Of a DNA stretch of 64,000 nt, positions 1-11,729 are shown one piece after another. The number at the start of each line of letters is the position of its first letter. Within the stretch, counting starts at the first letter, position 1. The stretch comes from JALORV01 sp963703945 (GTDB lineage: Bacteria; Pseudomonadota; Gammaproteobacteria; Burkholderiales; Burkholderiaceae_F). Below the pieces are notes generated by a model. That model saw only the letters and a program-made list of their open reading frames with translations. It did no database searches and had not been told where the DNA came from. The position numbers were made by a program, and so were the translations under genes. Where the stretch lies: positions 147,237 to 211,236 of the forward strand of contig CAVPGM010000010.1 of the NCBI GenBank assembly GCA_963703945.1, given 5' to 3'.

Positions 1-1326
<1,326 letters not shown>

Positions 1327-1357
1327 AGGCACCACCGTCGCCGGTTTCGCCGTACCT

Positions 1358-1436
1358 TCCGACTAACCCCTTCCTCCCCTTCCTCCCCTTCCTGCCCTTC
1401 CTGTCCGCCCTTCCTGCCTTCCCCCTTCCCATCCCC
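1358..1436 (+). repeat. Polypyrimidine tract between hutU and hutI
   Basis: Just after the hutU stop lies a nearly pure C/T stretch built from variations of CCTTCCTCC/CCTTCCTGC. It runs up to the hutI start, so hutI has no purine-rich ribosome-binding site directly upstream on this strand. It is a low-complexity tract, not a gene. Confidence 0.6.
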
Positions 1437-2710
1437 ATGCGAAGCATCTGGCGCAACCTCTCCCTCCTCACCTGCGACGACGGGCGCCGCGTCTTCGTCG
1501 ACGGCGCGTCGTCACCGACGACGACACGATCACGTGGGTCGGCGCAGCGCAGGACCTGCCGGCCGGCATCGCAGCCGATCGCACCATCGAACTCGCGGGT
1601 CGCTGGCTGACGCCGGGACTCATCGACTGCCACACGCACATCGTGTTCGGCGGTCAGCGCGCCGCGGAGTTCGCTCGCCGCACCGCCGGCACGAGTTACG
1701 CTGACATCGCACGCGAGGGCGGCGGCATCCTGAACACCGTGCGCGCGACTCGCGCGGCCAGCGTCGACGAACTCGTGCGACGCAGCGAGCCACGGCTGCG
1801 TGCGCTGCTGCAGGAAGGCGTGACGACGGTCGAGATCAAGTCGGGGTACGGGCTGGACTTCGAGTCGGAGCGGCGCATGCTGCTTGCGGCCCGCGCACTG
1901 GAGCAGCGGCTGCCGGTGACCGTCGTGACCTCGCTGCTCGCGGCGCACGCGACACCGCCCGAGTTCAAGGGACGCGAGGACGCCTACATCGACTTGATCG
2001 CCGAGGAGTGGTTGCCGCGCTTCGCTCAGGAGCGTTGCCCTGGCCCCGACGCCCTGCCGACCGCGCGGGAGAGTGCGCCGGCAACGGAGCGGAAGCTGGT
2101 CGACATGGTGGATGCGTACTGCGAGAGCATCGCGTTCAGCGCGACGCAGTGCGACCGGCTCTTCGCCGCCGCGATGGCGCACGGCTGGCCGGTGCGGCTG
2201 CATGCCGAGCAGATCAGCAACATCGGCGGCAGCCGCATGGCCGCGCGTCACGGTGCGCTCGCCTGCGATCATCTCGAATACGCGACGGAAGACGACGCGA
2301 TCGAACTGGCGCGGGCCGGCACCGTCGCGGTGCTGCTGCCCGTCGCGTATTACGTGCTCGCCGATCCGCGCCTGCCGCCGATCGACCTGTTCCGCGCGCA
2401 CCGCGTGCCCATGGCGGTCGCGAGCGACGCGAATCCCGGCTCGGCACCCGGCGCGTCGCTGCAGACCGCGATGAACATGGCACGCCGGCTGTTCGGCATG
2501 ACGAGCGACGAGGTGCTCGACGGCGTCACGCGCAATGCCGCTCGCGCACTCGGACTGGGCGATCGGCTGGGCCAGATCGCGCCGGGCTTCCGGGCGGACT
2601 TCGCGGCGTGGTCGATCGATACGCCTGACGAACTCGGTTACTGGATCGGCTTCAATCCGTGCAGCATGGTCGTGCGCGGTGGCGAGATCGTGCTGGAGCG
2701 GGACGCATGA
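1437..2710 (+). CDS. hutI: Imidazolonepropionase
   Basis: Zinc-dependent amidohydrolase that opens imidazolone-5-propionate to N-formimino-L-glutamate, the third step of histidine degradation. It starts MRSIWRNLSLLTCDDG. The metal-binding HxH is in DCHTHIVFGG (about residue 65). Other family blocks are VEIKSGYGLD, RLHAEQISN, ACDHLEYA and VASDANPGSAPG, with the usual C-terminal RADFAAW...GFNPCSMVVRGG. Length is about 424 codons; the family is usually near 405. One frameshift near 1500-1511 joins VFVDGA to VTDDDTITWVG. It follows hutU by about 110 bases in the same orientation, consistent with a hut operon. Identity is very secure. Confidence 0.95.
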
Positions 2711-2853
2711 ACGCAGCACAGGATGACCGAGCGATGGCAAGGCTGGGCTCGCCGAACATCAGCCGCCGGCACAACGACAGCTTTGCGGCGTCCCGCGGGT
2801 GCGTCGTATCCTGCGCGTCCTGCACCTGGCCACACCTGCGCGAAGTCCCTGCG

Positions 2854-4519
2854 ATGAAGCTGAAACCAGTCGTCTGCGGCAACCGCTGTCGCCGCGCTCC
2901 TGCTGGCGGGCTGCGACCGACGCAAGGACGAACCGCCCCCCGTACCCGACCCGCAGTCGGTCCCTGCAACGGGTGCCGCGAAGACAGCTGCCGGCGAGAG
3001 CCACCTGCCACCGGGCATCGACTGGTTCGACGGCGACGTCGACGCCGCCTTCGCGGCCGCCAAGGCGGCCGACAAGCCGCTGTTCCTGTACTGGGGCGCC
3101 GAGTGGTGCCCGCCCTGCGCGCAGATCAAGTCGACGATCTTCAGCAGGCGCGAGTTCCAGGAGCGCTCGCGCCTGTTCGTGCCCGTCTACCTCGACGGCG
3201 ACACACCCAGCGCGCAGAAGCACGGCGAGCGCTTCGGCGTGGTCGGCTACCCGACGATGATCCTGTTCAAGCCGGACGGCACGGAGATCACGCGCCTGCC
3301 GGGCGGCGTCGACGTCGCACGCTACGCCAGGATTCTCGACGTCGCGCTCGCCGACGCGCGCCCGGTCAGCGATATCCTTGCGGCCGCTACGCAGCGGCGG
3401 CGCGGTCACGTCGAACGACTGGAAGCTGCTCGCGTATTACTCCTGGAGCACCGACAACGGTCGCGTGCTGCCGGCCGACCGGCATCTGCGACACCTTCCG
3501 CGCACCTGCGCCAGCGCTGCCCGGCCGAATTGCCGGCCGAATGCGCGCGATTCTTCTTCGATTACCTTGGCGCCGCTGCCGCATGCGTCGGAGCCGCGGC
3601 AAGCCAGCCACTCGACGGGCTCGAGCGCGCCGACGCTCGCCGCCGACTGCTGGCGACGTTGCCGTCGCCGGCGGTCCAGGCGGCCAACGTCGACAACCTG
3701 CTGTACGGCACCAGGGACGTGATCGGTGTGCTGTCCGAGCGACGGCACGCCCGAACGCACGCCAGCTCGACTCGCGCCTGGAGCGACGCGCTCGACCGAC
3801 TCGGCGGCGAAGCCAGTGCCGCTGTCGGCGCCGGAGGAACTGCTGCGCGTTCGCGCGCGCGTGCATGCTCGCGCAGACTCGACGCGCCCGGCGCACCGCT
3901 GCCGCCGGCGCTGCTCGACGCAGGCACGCCAGGCCGTCGCGCGCATCGATGCCGCGACGCCGGCCGGTTACGCGCGACAGGCGGCGATCAACGCAGCTGC
4001 GAACCTGTACTGGGAAGCCGGGCCTCGACGCCGAGGCCAACACGCTGCTGATCGCGGAACTCGAGAAGTCCAGAGCCGCCCTACTATTTCATGCTCGACC
4101 TCGCCGACCTCGCCGAGAAGGCGGGCCGCAAGCAGGAGGCGGTGGACTGGCTGGCCCGTGCCTACGCGGGCGCGAAGGGCCCGGCCACGCGCTTCCAGTG
4201 GGGCTACAACTACCTCGTGGGCCTGCTCGAGATGACGCCCGAAGACGTGCAGGGCATCGAGCGCGTCGGGCTCGCGGTGCTCGGCGAACTCGACGGTTCG
4301 CCCGACGCTTTCTACCAGCGCACGCGCATGCGGCTCGAGCAGCTCGACACGCAAGCTGCTCGAATGGGGCCAGACCGGTGCAGCCGCGCGAAGGTGATCG
4401 AGACGCCTGCGCGCGCGCACGGGCGAGATCTGCCGCAAGCTGCCGGAGGGCGACGCAGGCCGCGCGAACTGCGAGAGCTTCCTCAACCGCGAAAGCGCGC
4501 CGCCACTCAGGCCGCGTGA
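2854..4519 (+). CDS. Thioredoxin-fold lipoprotein with long helical C-terminal part
   Basis: The start MKLKPVV is followed, after one frame correction, by a hydrophobic stretch ending in LLLAGC, a lipobox that predicts a lipid-anchored envelope protein. A proline/alanine linker leads to a thioredoxin-like domain with the redox motif WCPPC (FLYWGAEWCPPCAQIK) and the cis-proline region GVVGYPTMILF. The remaining 350 or so residues are helical and repeat-like (YFMLDLADLAEKAGRKQEAVDWLARAY), suggestive of tetratricopeptide-type folding. The frame is broken at many places from 3390 onward, so the protein was reconstructed by joining three frames and its exact end is uncertain. Likely a periplasm-facing thiol oxidoreductase or chaperone; the substrate is unknown. 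It overlaps the convergent acetyltransferase gene. Confidence 0.7.
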
Positions 4520-5076
4520 TCGCGTACTTGACCGCGGCACGCTCTGCCTCGCTGCGGCCATCGATCACGTCCTGCGGCGTAGACGAAGTTCGCCGACGCG
4601 CCGCAGCCCGCATTTTTCCATCACGTGCTGCGAGGCGACGGTTGCCGAGCAGCGTGCGGGCCGAGATCCTTGCGAGCGCCCAGCCCGTCGAATCCGTGCG
4701 CGAGCAACGCGCGGGCGCCTTCGGTCGCGATACCCCGCGCCCCAGGCCGCGCGCCGGAGCCGGTAGCCGAGTTCGACGTGCTCGCGGCTCGATGCGGTCG
4801 TCGCGCAGGTGGAACCAGCCGAGGAACTCGCCCGTGTCGCGGCGCTCGGCGGCGAAGTACCCCAGCCCCGGCTGCGCCTCGTAGATGCGCGAACCAGCGC
4901 GGCAGGTACGTTTCGACATATGCCGAACGCGGGGTCGGCACGCCGTAGGTGATGTAGCGCATCACCTCCGGATCCGAATCGAGTGCGACCAGCAGGTCGA
5001 CGTCCTCCGGCGTGAATCGCCGCAGCCGCAGCCGCCCCGTCTCAAGTAGGATGTGCACGGTCACAGGTCCATTCAC
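4500..5076 (-). CDS. GNAT family N-acetyltransferase (RimJ/RimL type)
   Basis: The N-terminus reads ETGRLRLRRFTPEDVDLLVALDSDPEVMRYITYG, the typical opening of RimJ/RimL-like acetyltransferases. These transfer an acetyl group from acetyl-CoA to an amino group of a protein or small molecule. The core follows in other frames: GYFAAERRDTGEFLGWFHLR, then the acetyl-CoA loop region WGRGIATEGARALLAHGFDGLG, then SQHVMEKCGLRRVGE near the C-terminus. At least three single-base breaks interrupt the gene. The start may be ATG at 5076 or GTG at 5061. It is divergent from the aldolase-like gene at 5084, with only 7 bases between starts. The 3' end is uncertain and overlaps the preceding gene convergently. 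Confidence 0.75.
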
Positions 5077-5083
5077 GCGTCCA

Positions 5084-6126
5084 ATGAGCGCCGAAGTCTA
5101 CGATTTCCGCAGCGACAACGTCGGCGGCGTCGCGCCCGAGCTGCTCGAGGCCCTGGTGGCCGCCAACCACGGCACGGCCGCGCCGTACGGCGACGACGAC
5201 TTCACGCGACGCGATGACCGCCCGGTTCCGCGCGCGCGTTCGAGCACGACGGGCTGGTGGCGTTCCCGCTGGCGACCGGCACGGGCGCCAATGCCGTCGC
5301 GCTGGCCGCACTCGCCAATCCCTACGGCGCGATCTACTGCCACGAGACGGCGCACATCAACGTGTACGAGTGCGGCGCGCCGGAATTCTTCACCGGCGCC
5401 AAGCTCGTCGGGCTTGCCGGCGACGACTACAAGCTGCAGGCGCCGACGCTCGACGCAGCGCTCGCGCTGGCGGGCCGCGGCAACGCGACGCGCGTGCAGC
5501 CGTTCGCGCTCAACCTGACGCAGCCGACGGATTTCGGCACGCTGTATTCGCTCGACGAGACTGCGGCGCCTGAGCGAGGTCGCGCACCGCCACGGACTGC
5601 TCGTGCATCTCGACGGCGCGCGCTTCGCCAACGCCATCGCCGCGCTCGGGCTGCACGCCGGCCGAGATGACGTGGCGCGCCGGCGTCGACGTCGTGTCGT
5701 TCGGGGCGACCAAGAACGGCGCGATGAATGCCGAGGCCGTGCTCGTGTTCGATCCCGCGCGTCGCTGCGCGGATGCCGTTCCTGATGAAGCGCGGCGGCC
5801 AGGTGGTGTCGAAGGCGCGCTTCGTGTCGGCGCAGCTCGAGCGTTACCTCGCCGACGACCGCTGGCTCGAACGAGCGCGCCGGGCCAACGCCAATGCGGC
5901 ACGGCTCGCCCGGCGACTGCAGGCCATCCGGGGCGTCGAACTGAGCGGCACGGTCGAGATCAACATGCTGTTTGCGCGGCTGCCCGAGGCGGCGGTCGCT
6001 GCGCTCGATCGCGGACCGTTCCGGTACTACAAGCTCGGCCGCGAGCAGCGCTTCGTCTGCCGGCACGACCAGGAACCTGCCGGCATGGAGCTGCTCGTCA
6101 CCACCGTCGAACGGGCGCTCGCATGA
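5084..6126 (+). CDS. ltaE: Threonine aldolase/beta-eliminating lyase family PLP enzyme
   Basis: Fold-type I pyridoxal-phosphate enzyme. The family includes low-specificity L-threonine aldolase, which cleaves threonine or allo-threonine to glycine and acetaldehyde. The N-terminus MSAEVYDFRSDNVGG is the conserved opening. Then come YGDDDFT, FPLATGTGANAVAL (cofactor phosphate loop), CHETAHINVYECGAPEFF, HLDGARFANA (the Asp that holds the cofactor nitrogen) and SFGATKNGAMNAEAVL, which contains the PLP-binding lysine. About 345 codons is the normal length. Five or so frameshifts occur, including likely extra bases at 5207 and 5238. The downstream gene begins inside its stop codon (ATGA overlap at 6123). 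The true substrate cannot be told from sequence. Confidence 0.85.
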
Positions 6127-6988
6127 GACGCGCGGCGCGCTCTGCAGTCATCGCGCGGGCACTGTGTGCCGGCCTGCTGGTCGCGGTGCTGTCCGGCGCA
6201 CCTGGCGTGCGGGCGGAGTCGCTCGAGTCGATCCCGCTGCATTACCGCACTGGCGGAAGAGCTGCTGCCGATCCTGCAGCCGCTCGTTGCCGCAGGGTGC
6301 GGCCATCACCGGCACCGGCAACGTGCTGTTCGTGCGCGCGGATGCGGCGACGCTCGGGCAGCTGCGCGCAGCCGTCGCGAATCTCGACCGTGCGCCGCGC
6401 CAACTGCTGATCACGGTCGGCCAGTCCACGGGTGCGCAGGGTGGCGGCACTTCGGTGCGCGGCTCCGGCACGATCGGGTCGGGCAACGTGCAGGTCGGCG
6501 TCAATCAGCCACCCGCACCCAGCGCCGGGGGACGGGTCGTCGTCCGCAGCAGCACCGAGAGCGACGACGTCAGCAACGTGTCGAGCGTGCGCGCACTTGA
6601 AGGCTATGAGACCTACGTGTCATTCGGGCAATCGCACCCGGTCACGTCCACGACGGTCACGGGCGGGGTGCACTATCCGGCGATCATCTCGCAGTCGACC
6701 GAGTTCCGCGACGTGCAGACCGGCTTTTACGCGACGCCGCGCGTCAACGGTGATCGGGTGACGCTCGAGATCTCGCCGCACCAGCAGCGATCGACAGGTG
6801 ACGCTCATGGCGCGCCGGTGACGACTGGCGCGATTGCCACGACCGTGAGTGGAAGACTCGGCGAATGGATGCAGATCGGCGGTTCCGCCGATAGCTTCGC
6901 TGGCTCCAACAGGGGAGTCGTCACCTGGGGAACACGTTCCAAATTGACGCAGTACTCGGCATGGGTCAAGGTGGAGGAGGTCCGCTGA
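6123..6988 (+). CDS. Exported protein with secretin N-domain-like region
   Basis: MRRAARSAVIARALCAGLLVAVLSG followed by GVRAES reads as a Sec signal peptide. The mature N-terminus (ESIPLHYRT-AEELLPILQPLVA, then GNVLFVRADAATLGQLRAAVANLD) resembles the small N-domains that precede the pore in type II/III secretins. The rest lacks a recognisable secretin pore. It contains a Gly/Ser-rich linker (GTSVRGSGTIGSGNVQVGV) and a beta-rich C-terminus ending in YSAWVKVEEVR. One or two frameshifts occur near 6250-6300. It overlaps the upstream aldolase gene by 4 bases and precedes the ThiF-like gene by 35 bases, so the three may be co-transcribed. Function is not known; the secretin link is inference from a short region. 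Confidence 0.6.
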
Positions 6989-7023
6989 CAGCCCGCGGGA
7001 GCTGCCGGCAGACAGGACACCAC

Positions 7024-7975
7024 ATGGCAACCGAACCGAACCGCAGAATGCCATTGCAGGGCCTGACCATCGCGGTCGTGGGCGCGGGTCGCATCGGCTC
7101 GGAACTCATCCGCAATCTCGGCCTGATGGGCATTGGCCGCACCGACGTGTTTGAGCTGGAGCCTCGCGTCGCCGACCCGCTGCGCAGCCGCTACACGGTG
7201 TACGACGGCGATTTCTGGGACACGCTCACGCTGGCCCGCCTGCAGGGTTACGACTTTGCGGTCTGCACCGTCGACAGCCCCATTGCACGCCAGCGCATGA
7301 ACCAGAAGTGTGTCGTGGCGAACGCCAACCTGGTCCTGGCGATGGACGGAAGGCACGCTTGCCACAGTGGCTGCCTACCCTTTCGCGGCACAGCCGGACT
7401 CCGCCTGCTTCGAATGCGATTCGGCGCGCGCAGCCATTCCGATGCCGATCGCCACGCTCAGGCTGTCGGTGGAGGAAACCCCGGCCGCGGCGGGGCCTGC
7501 CACACGCATCGCGACGGCGAGTGTCGCGGGAGCATTGGCCGCCGCCCTGATCGCACGTATCGCGGCAGGTGCACACGGCTCGGTAGCGCGCCGCGCCACG
7601 CTCGACGCAACGCTGGGCCAGGGTGCCTCGCTTGAAATCCGACGCGACCCGCACTGCCGGCGCTGCGGGTCGTTGCAGCGACCGGTGCCGATCGTCCAGA
7701 CGCGCAATCGTTGGGAGGCCCCCGCATCTGTGGCGCATATGTGCCCTGAGATGCTGAACCAGCGGCTGCAGCTCAGCGACGAAATCGAAGGCCTGCCGGC
7801 GGAATCCTGCTGCGTGCGCGAGCTGACCGCACGCTTTCACGGCGGCCCGATCCCGGCCAAGTTCGCGCTGGCGGAAGTCGGCGGCCGGACCGTCTGCCTC
7901 GACTTCGAAGAGCGCGAAGCGGGCCCGGCGCCCGCCGTGTCACGAGCGGCGGCCGGTCATCAGCCCGGCAACTGA
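7024..7975 (+). CDS. ThiF/MoeB/E1-like adenylyltransferase family protein
   Basis: Proteins of this fold activate the C-terminus of a ubiquitin-like or sulfur-carrier protein by adenylation. The N-terminal Rossmann motif is IAVVGAGRIGSELIRNLGLMGIG. It is followed by DVFELEPRVADPLRSRY and the YDFAVCTVDSPIARQRMN segment where E1-like enzymes handle the nucleotide. Two Cys pairs (CFECD and CRRCG) fit the structural zinc site of this superfamily. One break near 7345 joins AMDG to LATVAAYPF. About 316 codons. No ThiS/MoaD-like partner gene is adjacent, so substrate and pathway are unknown. Its neighbours are a secretin-domain-like protein and a small membrane protein. The family assignment is good; the role is open. 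Confidence 0.75.
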
Positions 7976-7978
7976 CTG

Positions 7979-8519
7979 TCAGGGCTGGGTGGGCGGTGGT
8001 GTTGCAGGCGCTGCCGTCGCCGCAGGCGCGGGCGCAGCCGCGGGTTCGACGCTGAGCCCCGAGGACGGCCTGACCGGTTCGGGCGCGTTGATGATCTCGA
8101 AGCGGTCCGCGAAATAATCGGTTTCGCCGAAGCACGTGGTGGGCAACCCACGATGCTCCTGGTAGTGGATTCGCACCTGCTGGCCCACGGCCTTGTGCAG
8201 TTGCTCGGCCACGACCGGGTCGCGCACGCTGAAACTCCAGATCTGCGGCGCGACGCCGCCCACGATGTATTGCGCCAGCTCGCCTTCGTACGTCTTGCAG
8301 ATCCAGCCGCGCTTGGAGAATTTCTGCAGCACTCCGGCGCGTTCGCCTTCGGAGTAGCTCCACCACAGCATGAACATCGTGTAGAGCCCGATCAGGACCA
8401 GCGCGCCGATCAGGCTGCCCCAGAAGAACGACCTGAAACTGCGACGCGGCGGCCTGGGCGGTGGCGTGGCTGCCGGCCGTCGTCGTCGATTGGCTGGCAG
8501 CGGCAGGCGTTTCGGCCAT
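7979..8519 (-). CDS. Single-pass membrane protein, unknown function
   Basis: Starts MAETPAAASQSTTTAGSHA, an Ala/Thr/Ser-rich cytoplasmic tail. After one frame correction comes a Pro/Arg-rich stretch and one transmembrane helix (FFWGSLIGALVLIGLYTMFM). The remaining 110 residues form a soluble domain with KFSKRGWICKTYEGELAQY, FSVRDPVVAEQLHKAVGQQV and TCFGETDYFADRF, and then an Ala/Pro-rich tail. I do not recognise the family, although the domain reads as a real folded region. It converges with the ThiF-like gene, with only 3 bases between the stop codons. The hydrolase gene lies upstream in the same direction. Confidence 0.65.
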
Positions 8520-8596
8520 GGTCGGATCCCCTGGATCTTCGTTGATCGCGCGCCCACCCTGCGCGGCTGCGGATGCTACCAGACGCCGCGCCGCTC

Positions 8597-10112
8597 CTAA
8601 GGCGCGCCGCCATGAAGGACTCGATGCGTTCGACGAGGTAGGCATGGAACGGGTTGCTGCGCTGCCGGGTCAGCATCCAGTTCGGGACGTTCAGCACGCC
8701 GTTTTCGCCGCGGATCTCGATCCTGCCCAGTTGCACGTGACGGTTCGTCACTGCCGCGGCGTAACCGTACAGGGGATCGTCGGGCGGAAACGGCAGCGCC
8801 ACGTGCGACAGCGAGAACACGTTGCGCGGCCAGGCCAGGTCCAGCGGCCGTTCGGTCGTCGCCTTGCCGAGCGCAGGCGACCGCCGCTCCATGACCTGCA
8901 GCGTTCCGGCAGATGCGTTCGTGATCAGCGTCAGCGCGAACGGGCGCTGCGTCTGCGCCAGCAACCTGCGCGTGAGCGGCGCCGGATCCGCAACCAGCAT
9001 CGGTTGCACGACCGACAAGCGATTGACGTCGAACAGCACCAGTTCGTGACCGTCGGGCGCGAGCCGGCCGAGCAGCGAATCGATGACTGCGGGCGCCTGC
9101 ACCGTCGAATCCACGGTCGAAACGAAGGCGAGGATCGGCGGCATGTCGCGCACCGGGCCCTTGCTCGCGATCGCAGCGACGCGCCTGGTGAGGCGGCTCG
9201 TGAGTCGCTGCGTCTCGCCCGCCGCGTTGAAGCTGAACGACTGGTACTTGTACGGGTCGACCTCTGCTTCGATCAGCTGCCACGCGGCGCGTCCGAAACC
9301 CTGCAGGTCCGACAGGCCGGTGCGAATGCGGCCGATGGCAGCGAGCCTGGTGATGCCGATCGCGGGCGAGATCAGCATCAGCCCCGCAGGTCGCGGCAGT
9401 GCGGCGTCAGTCCTCGCGTCGAGCGCGTAGCTGACGGCCAGCGCGGCACCGTTGGAGTAGCCGATCATGTAGATGGGTTTCGACTCGCCCAGCGCGGCTC
9501 GCAGGTCACGCATCGCGAGCCTGGTCGCCGCCTCGAGGTCTTCCACTTCGAACCGTCAGCAATCCCGCAGGCGCGGTGCCGTGCCCCGGCAGGCGCAGGC
9601 CGACGACGCGATAGCCGCGCGCTGCCAGCGCCAGGCCGATGCTGCGCAGGCTGTACGGGCGAGTCCGTCAGGCCGTGCAGCAGCAGCACGCCGCCGATTG
9701 GCGTCGCCTGCCGGCTGCAGGACGAACGTGCGATTCCAGTTGAACGTCCCAGACGTTCGGGATCGCTGAGACTGCCCGGCATCGAACCGGTTGAAGGGCA
9801 GCCGGTCGGTAGCGCCGAGGTGCTTCGCTGATGTCAGTCCGGACTTGGTCCAGAAGCCGCTGCTCGCGTTCACGGTATTGCGCGAGCGTCGTGACCCGGC
9901 CGTCGGCGTAGTCGGCAGCGGTGAATTCGGTCGTCGAGACGCACGCGGTGCCAGGGCTTCAGCTCGGGCCCGGCCCACAGGAAATGCAGGTAGAACCCGA
10001 GGCCGACGAGCAGCAATGCCGTCAGCAACGAGCCCACCGTTCGGCCCAGCCAGCGCAGCGCTCCGCGCACGATCTGCTCCCCTGTGTTCCCGGAACCGGT
10101 CCAGCGAATCAT
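8597..10112 (-). CDS. Membrane-anchored alpha/beta hydrolase
   Basis: Starts MIRWTGSGNTGEQIVRGALR followed by one transmembrane helix (SLLTALLLVGLGFYLHFLWA), so the catalytic domain probably faces the periplasm. The hydrolase fold shows the oxyanion-loop HG (LLLHGLTDSPYS), YRVVGLRLPGHG and the nucleophile elbow GYSNGAALA, i.e. G-x-S-x-G with serine as nucleophile. VSTVDSTVQAPAVIDSLL probably holds the acid. About 500 codons, long for a simple esterase. Several frameshifts lie between 9540 and 9960, and the C-terminus near 8600 is uncertain. The substrate cannot be told; the family covers esterases and lipases. Confidence 0.75.
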
Positions 10113-10219
10113 AGTCGGTTTGGCGCGCCTCTCGTAAAACCCGAATGGTCGCGGCCCGCAATCGGCGCGAGCATTCAGTTCGATTGCCAGGTCGCCCGCG
10201 TGGGCGCGACGAACGGGAG

Positions 10220-11134
10220 ATGCAACGAGTCACTGCAGCAGAGGCCAAGGCCGCGGCCACTACCGCGGCTTTGTCCGTATCCGGTTCGCACGCGCTCGAC
10301 TTTGCCGATCGCCTGCGTGAAGCTGCGGATCTGTTGCACGCGCAGGGAGCCAACCCCTATCGAGTCGCCGCGTATCGCAAGGCTGCCGACACGATCGGCC
10401 GCTTGCCGGCCGACGAAATCGTGGGGCTCGTCGACCGCGAAGGGGTGGAGGGTCTCGACCGCCTGCCGCACGTCGGGCGAGGCATCGCGACAGCGATCAT
10501 CGAAATGGTCCGCACCGGACACTGGTCGCAGCTCGAACGGTTGCGCGGCACCGCGGATCCCGTCGCGTTGTTCACGGTGGTGCCGGGACTCGGCCATCGC
10601 CTCGCCGAACGCATTCACGAAGAACTGCACCTCGATACGCTCGAAGGACTCGAACTGGCAGCGCACGACGGCAGGCTCGAGAACGTGCCGGGTGTCGGGC
10701 CGCGCCGCGCCGCGGCGATCCGCGCCAACCTGCACGCCATGCTGGTGCGTGGTCGTGACGTCGGCACGGCGCCGCCGGCCGCCCTGGGTCCCGTGCCCGC
10801 GGTCGGAGCGCTGCTGGCGATCGATCGCCAGTACCGCGAGCAGGCGACGGCCGGCACGTTGCCGACGATCGCACCGATTCGCTTCAATCCGGCGCAGGAA
10901 GCGTGGCTGCCCGTGCTGCACGCCGAGCGCGACGGGTGGCAGTTCACCGCGCTCTACTCCAACACGGCCCAGGCGCATCAATTGAAGCGCACCCGGGACT
11001 GGGTGCGGATCTTCCACTACGACTCGGAGAACTCCGAGGGCCAGCACACCGTCGTCACCGAGACGCACGGACCGCTCGCTGGCAGGCGCGTCGTGCGCGG
11101 TCGCGAGGCCGAGTGCCGCGCGCACTACGCCTGA
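10220..11134 (+). CDS. Helix-hairpin-helix protein resembling the N-terminal part of PolX
   Basis: The protein begins MQRVTAAEAKAAATTAAL and then shows HALDFADRLREAADLLHAQGANPYRVAAYRKAADTI, the alpha-helical lyase-like domain of DNA polymerase X/beta. Helix-hairpin-helix motifs follow (VEGLDRLPHVGRGIATAI, VPGLGHRLAERI, VPGVGPRRAAAI). The polymerase palm and PHP nuclease domains of PolX are absent. Instead a roughly 110-residue C-terminal region contains EAWLPVLHAERDGWQFTALY and RIFHYDSENSEGQHTVV. The reading frame is intact throughout, unusual for this part of the window. A start at 10145 is also possible. Probably DNA-binding, with a repair role inferred only from the helix-hairpin-helix domains. 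The 3' end overlaps the convergent NlpC/P60 gene by 10 bases. Confidence 0.75.
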   Translation: MQRVTAAEAKAAATTAALSVSGSHALDFADRLREAADLLHAQGANPYRVAAYRKAADTIGRLPADEIVGLVDREGVEGLDRLPHVGRGIATAIIEMVRTGHWSQLERLRGTADPVALFTVVPGLGHRLAERIHEELHLDTLEGLELAAHDGRLENVPGVGPRRAAAIRANLHAMLVRGRDVGTAPPAALGPVPAVGALLAIDRQYREQATAGTLPTIAPIRFNPAQEAWLPVLHAERDGWQFTALYSNTAQAHQLKRTRDWVRIFHYDSENSEGQHTVVTETHGPLAGRRVVRGREAECRAHYA

Positions 11135-11671
11135 GGCAACGACGCCTTCAACGGGGTGACGACTCGAGGCGCGGACCTGCGCCGGGTCCGTCCGGAAACA
11201 AGCCGTCCAGCGCCCGCGAAGCGCTCGCGATAGTACGGATCGTCGAGGCTCGCTTCGCTCACGTTCCTGCCAGTCTGTGGCGCGTGCACGAAACGTCGCT
11301 GGCCCGTGTAGATGCCGACGTGCGTCACTTCGCGGCTGCCCGGAACCAGCCGGAAAAAGACGAGATCGCCCGCACGCAGCGCCGTCGGGATCGACCTTGC
11401 GCGCAGCAGCGAACTGCGCCGCGGCCGTGCGTGGCACGCTGATGCCCTCGCGTGAGTGCGCGTAACTGACCAGGCCGCTGCAGTCGAAGCCGCGAGCGGG
11501 ATCGGTGCCACCGTAGCGATACGGCGCGCCCACCTGGGCAAGCGCCTGCTGTGCGATCACCGCTCCCATACCCTGCTGCGATGCGGTCGATTGCTCGCTG
11601 GCCGCAGGTTCGGACGGCACGCCCGGGCGGAACGGGGTGCACGCGCTCGCCAGCAGCGCCAGCACCAGCAC
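11125..11671 (-). CDS. NlpC/P60 family lipoprotein (peptidoglycan endopeptidase)
   Basis: The N-terminus ends in LALLASAC, a lipobox, so this is a membrane-anchored protein. The NlpC/P60 cysteine peptidase domain begins AQQALAQVGAPYRYGGTDPARGFDCSGLV, with the catalytic Cys in DCSGL. The histidine is in VTHVGIYTG and the third polar residue is probably the His of RRFVHAPQ. Such enzymes cut the gamma-D-Glu-diaminopimelate bond of peptidoglycan stem peptides during wall remodelling. About 180 codons. One or two frameshifts near 11400 join AARKVD-type sequence to TALRAGDLVFF. The start is approximate because the ATG or GTG choice is blurred by frame errors. Confidence 0.85.
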
Positions 11672-11729
11672 TGCACAGCGCCTGCTGCAGCGAGCGATGG
11701 CGTTGGCAATCCTGGCTCACCGGGCGTGC

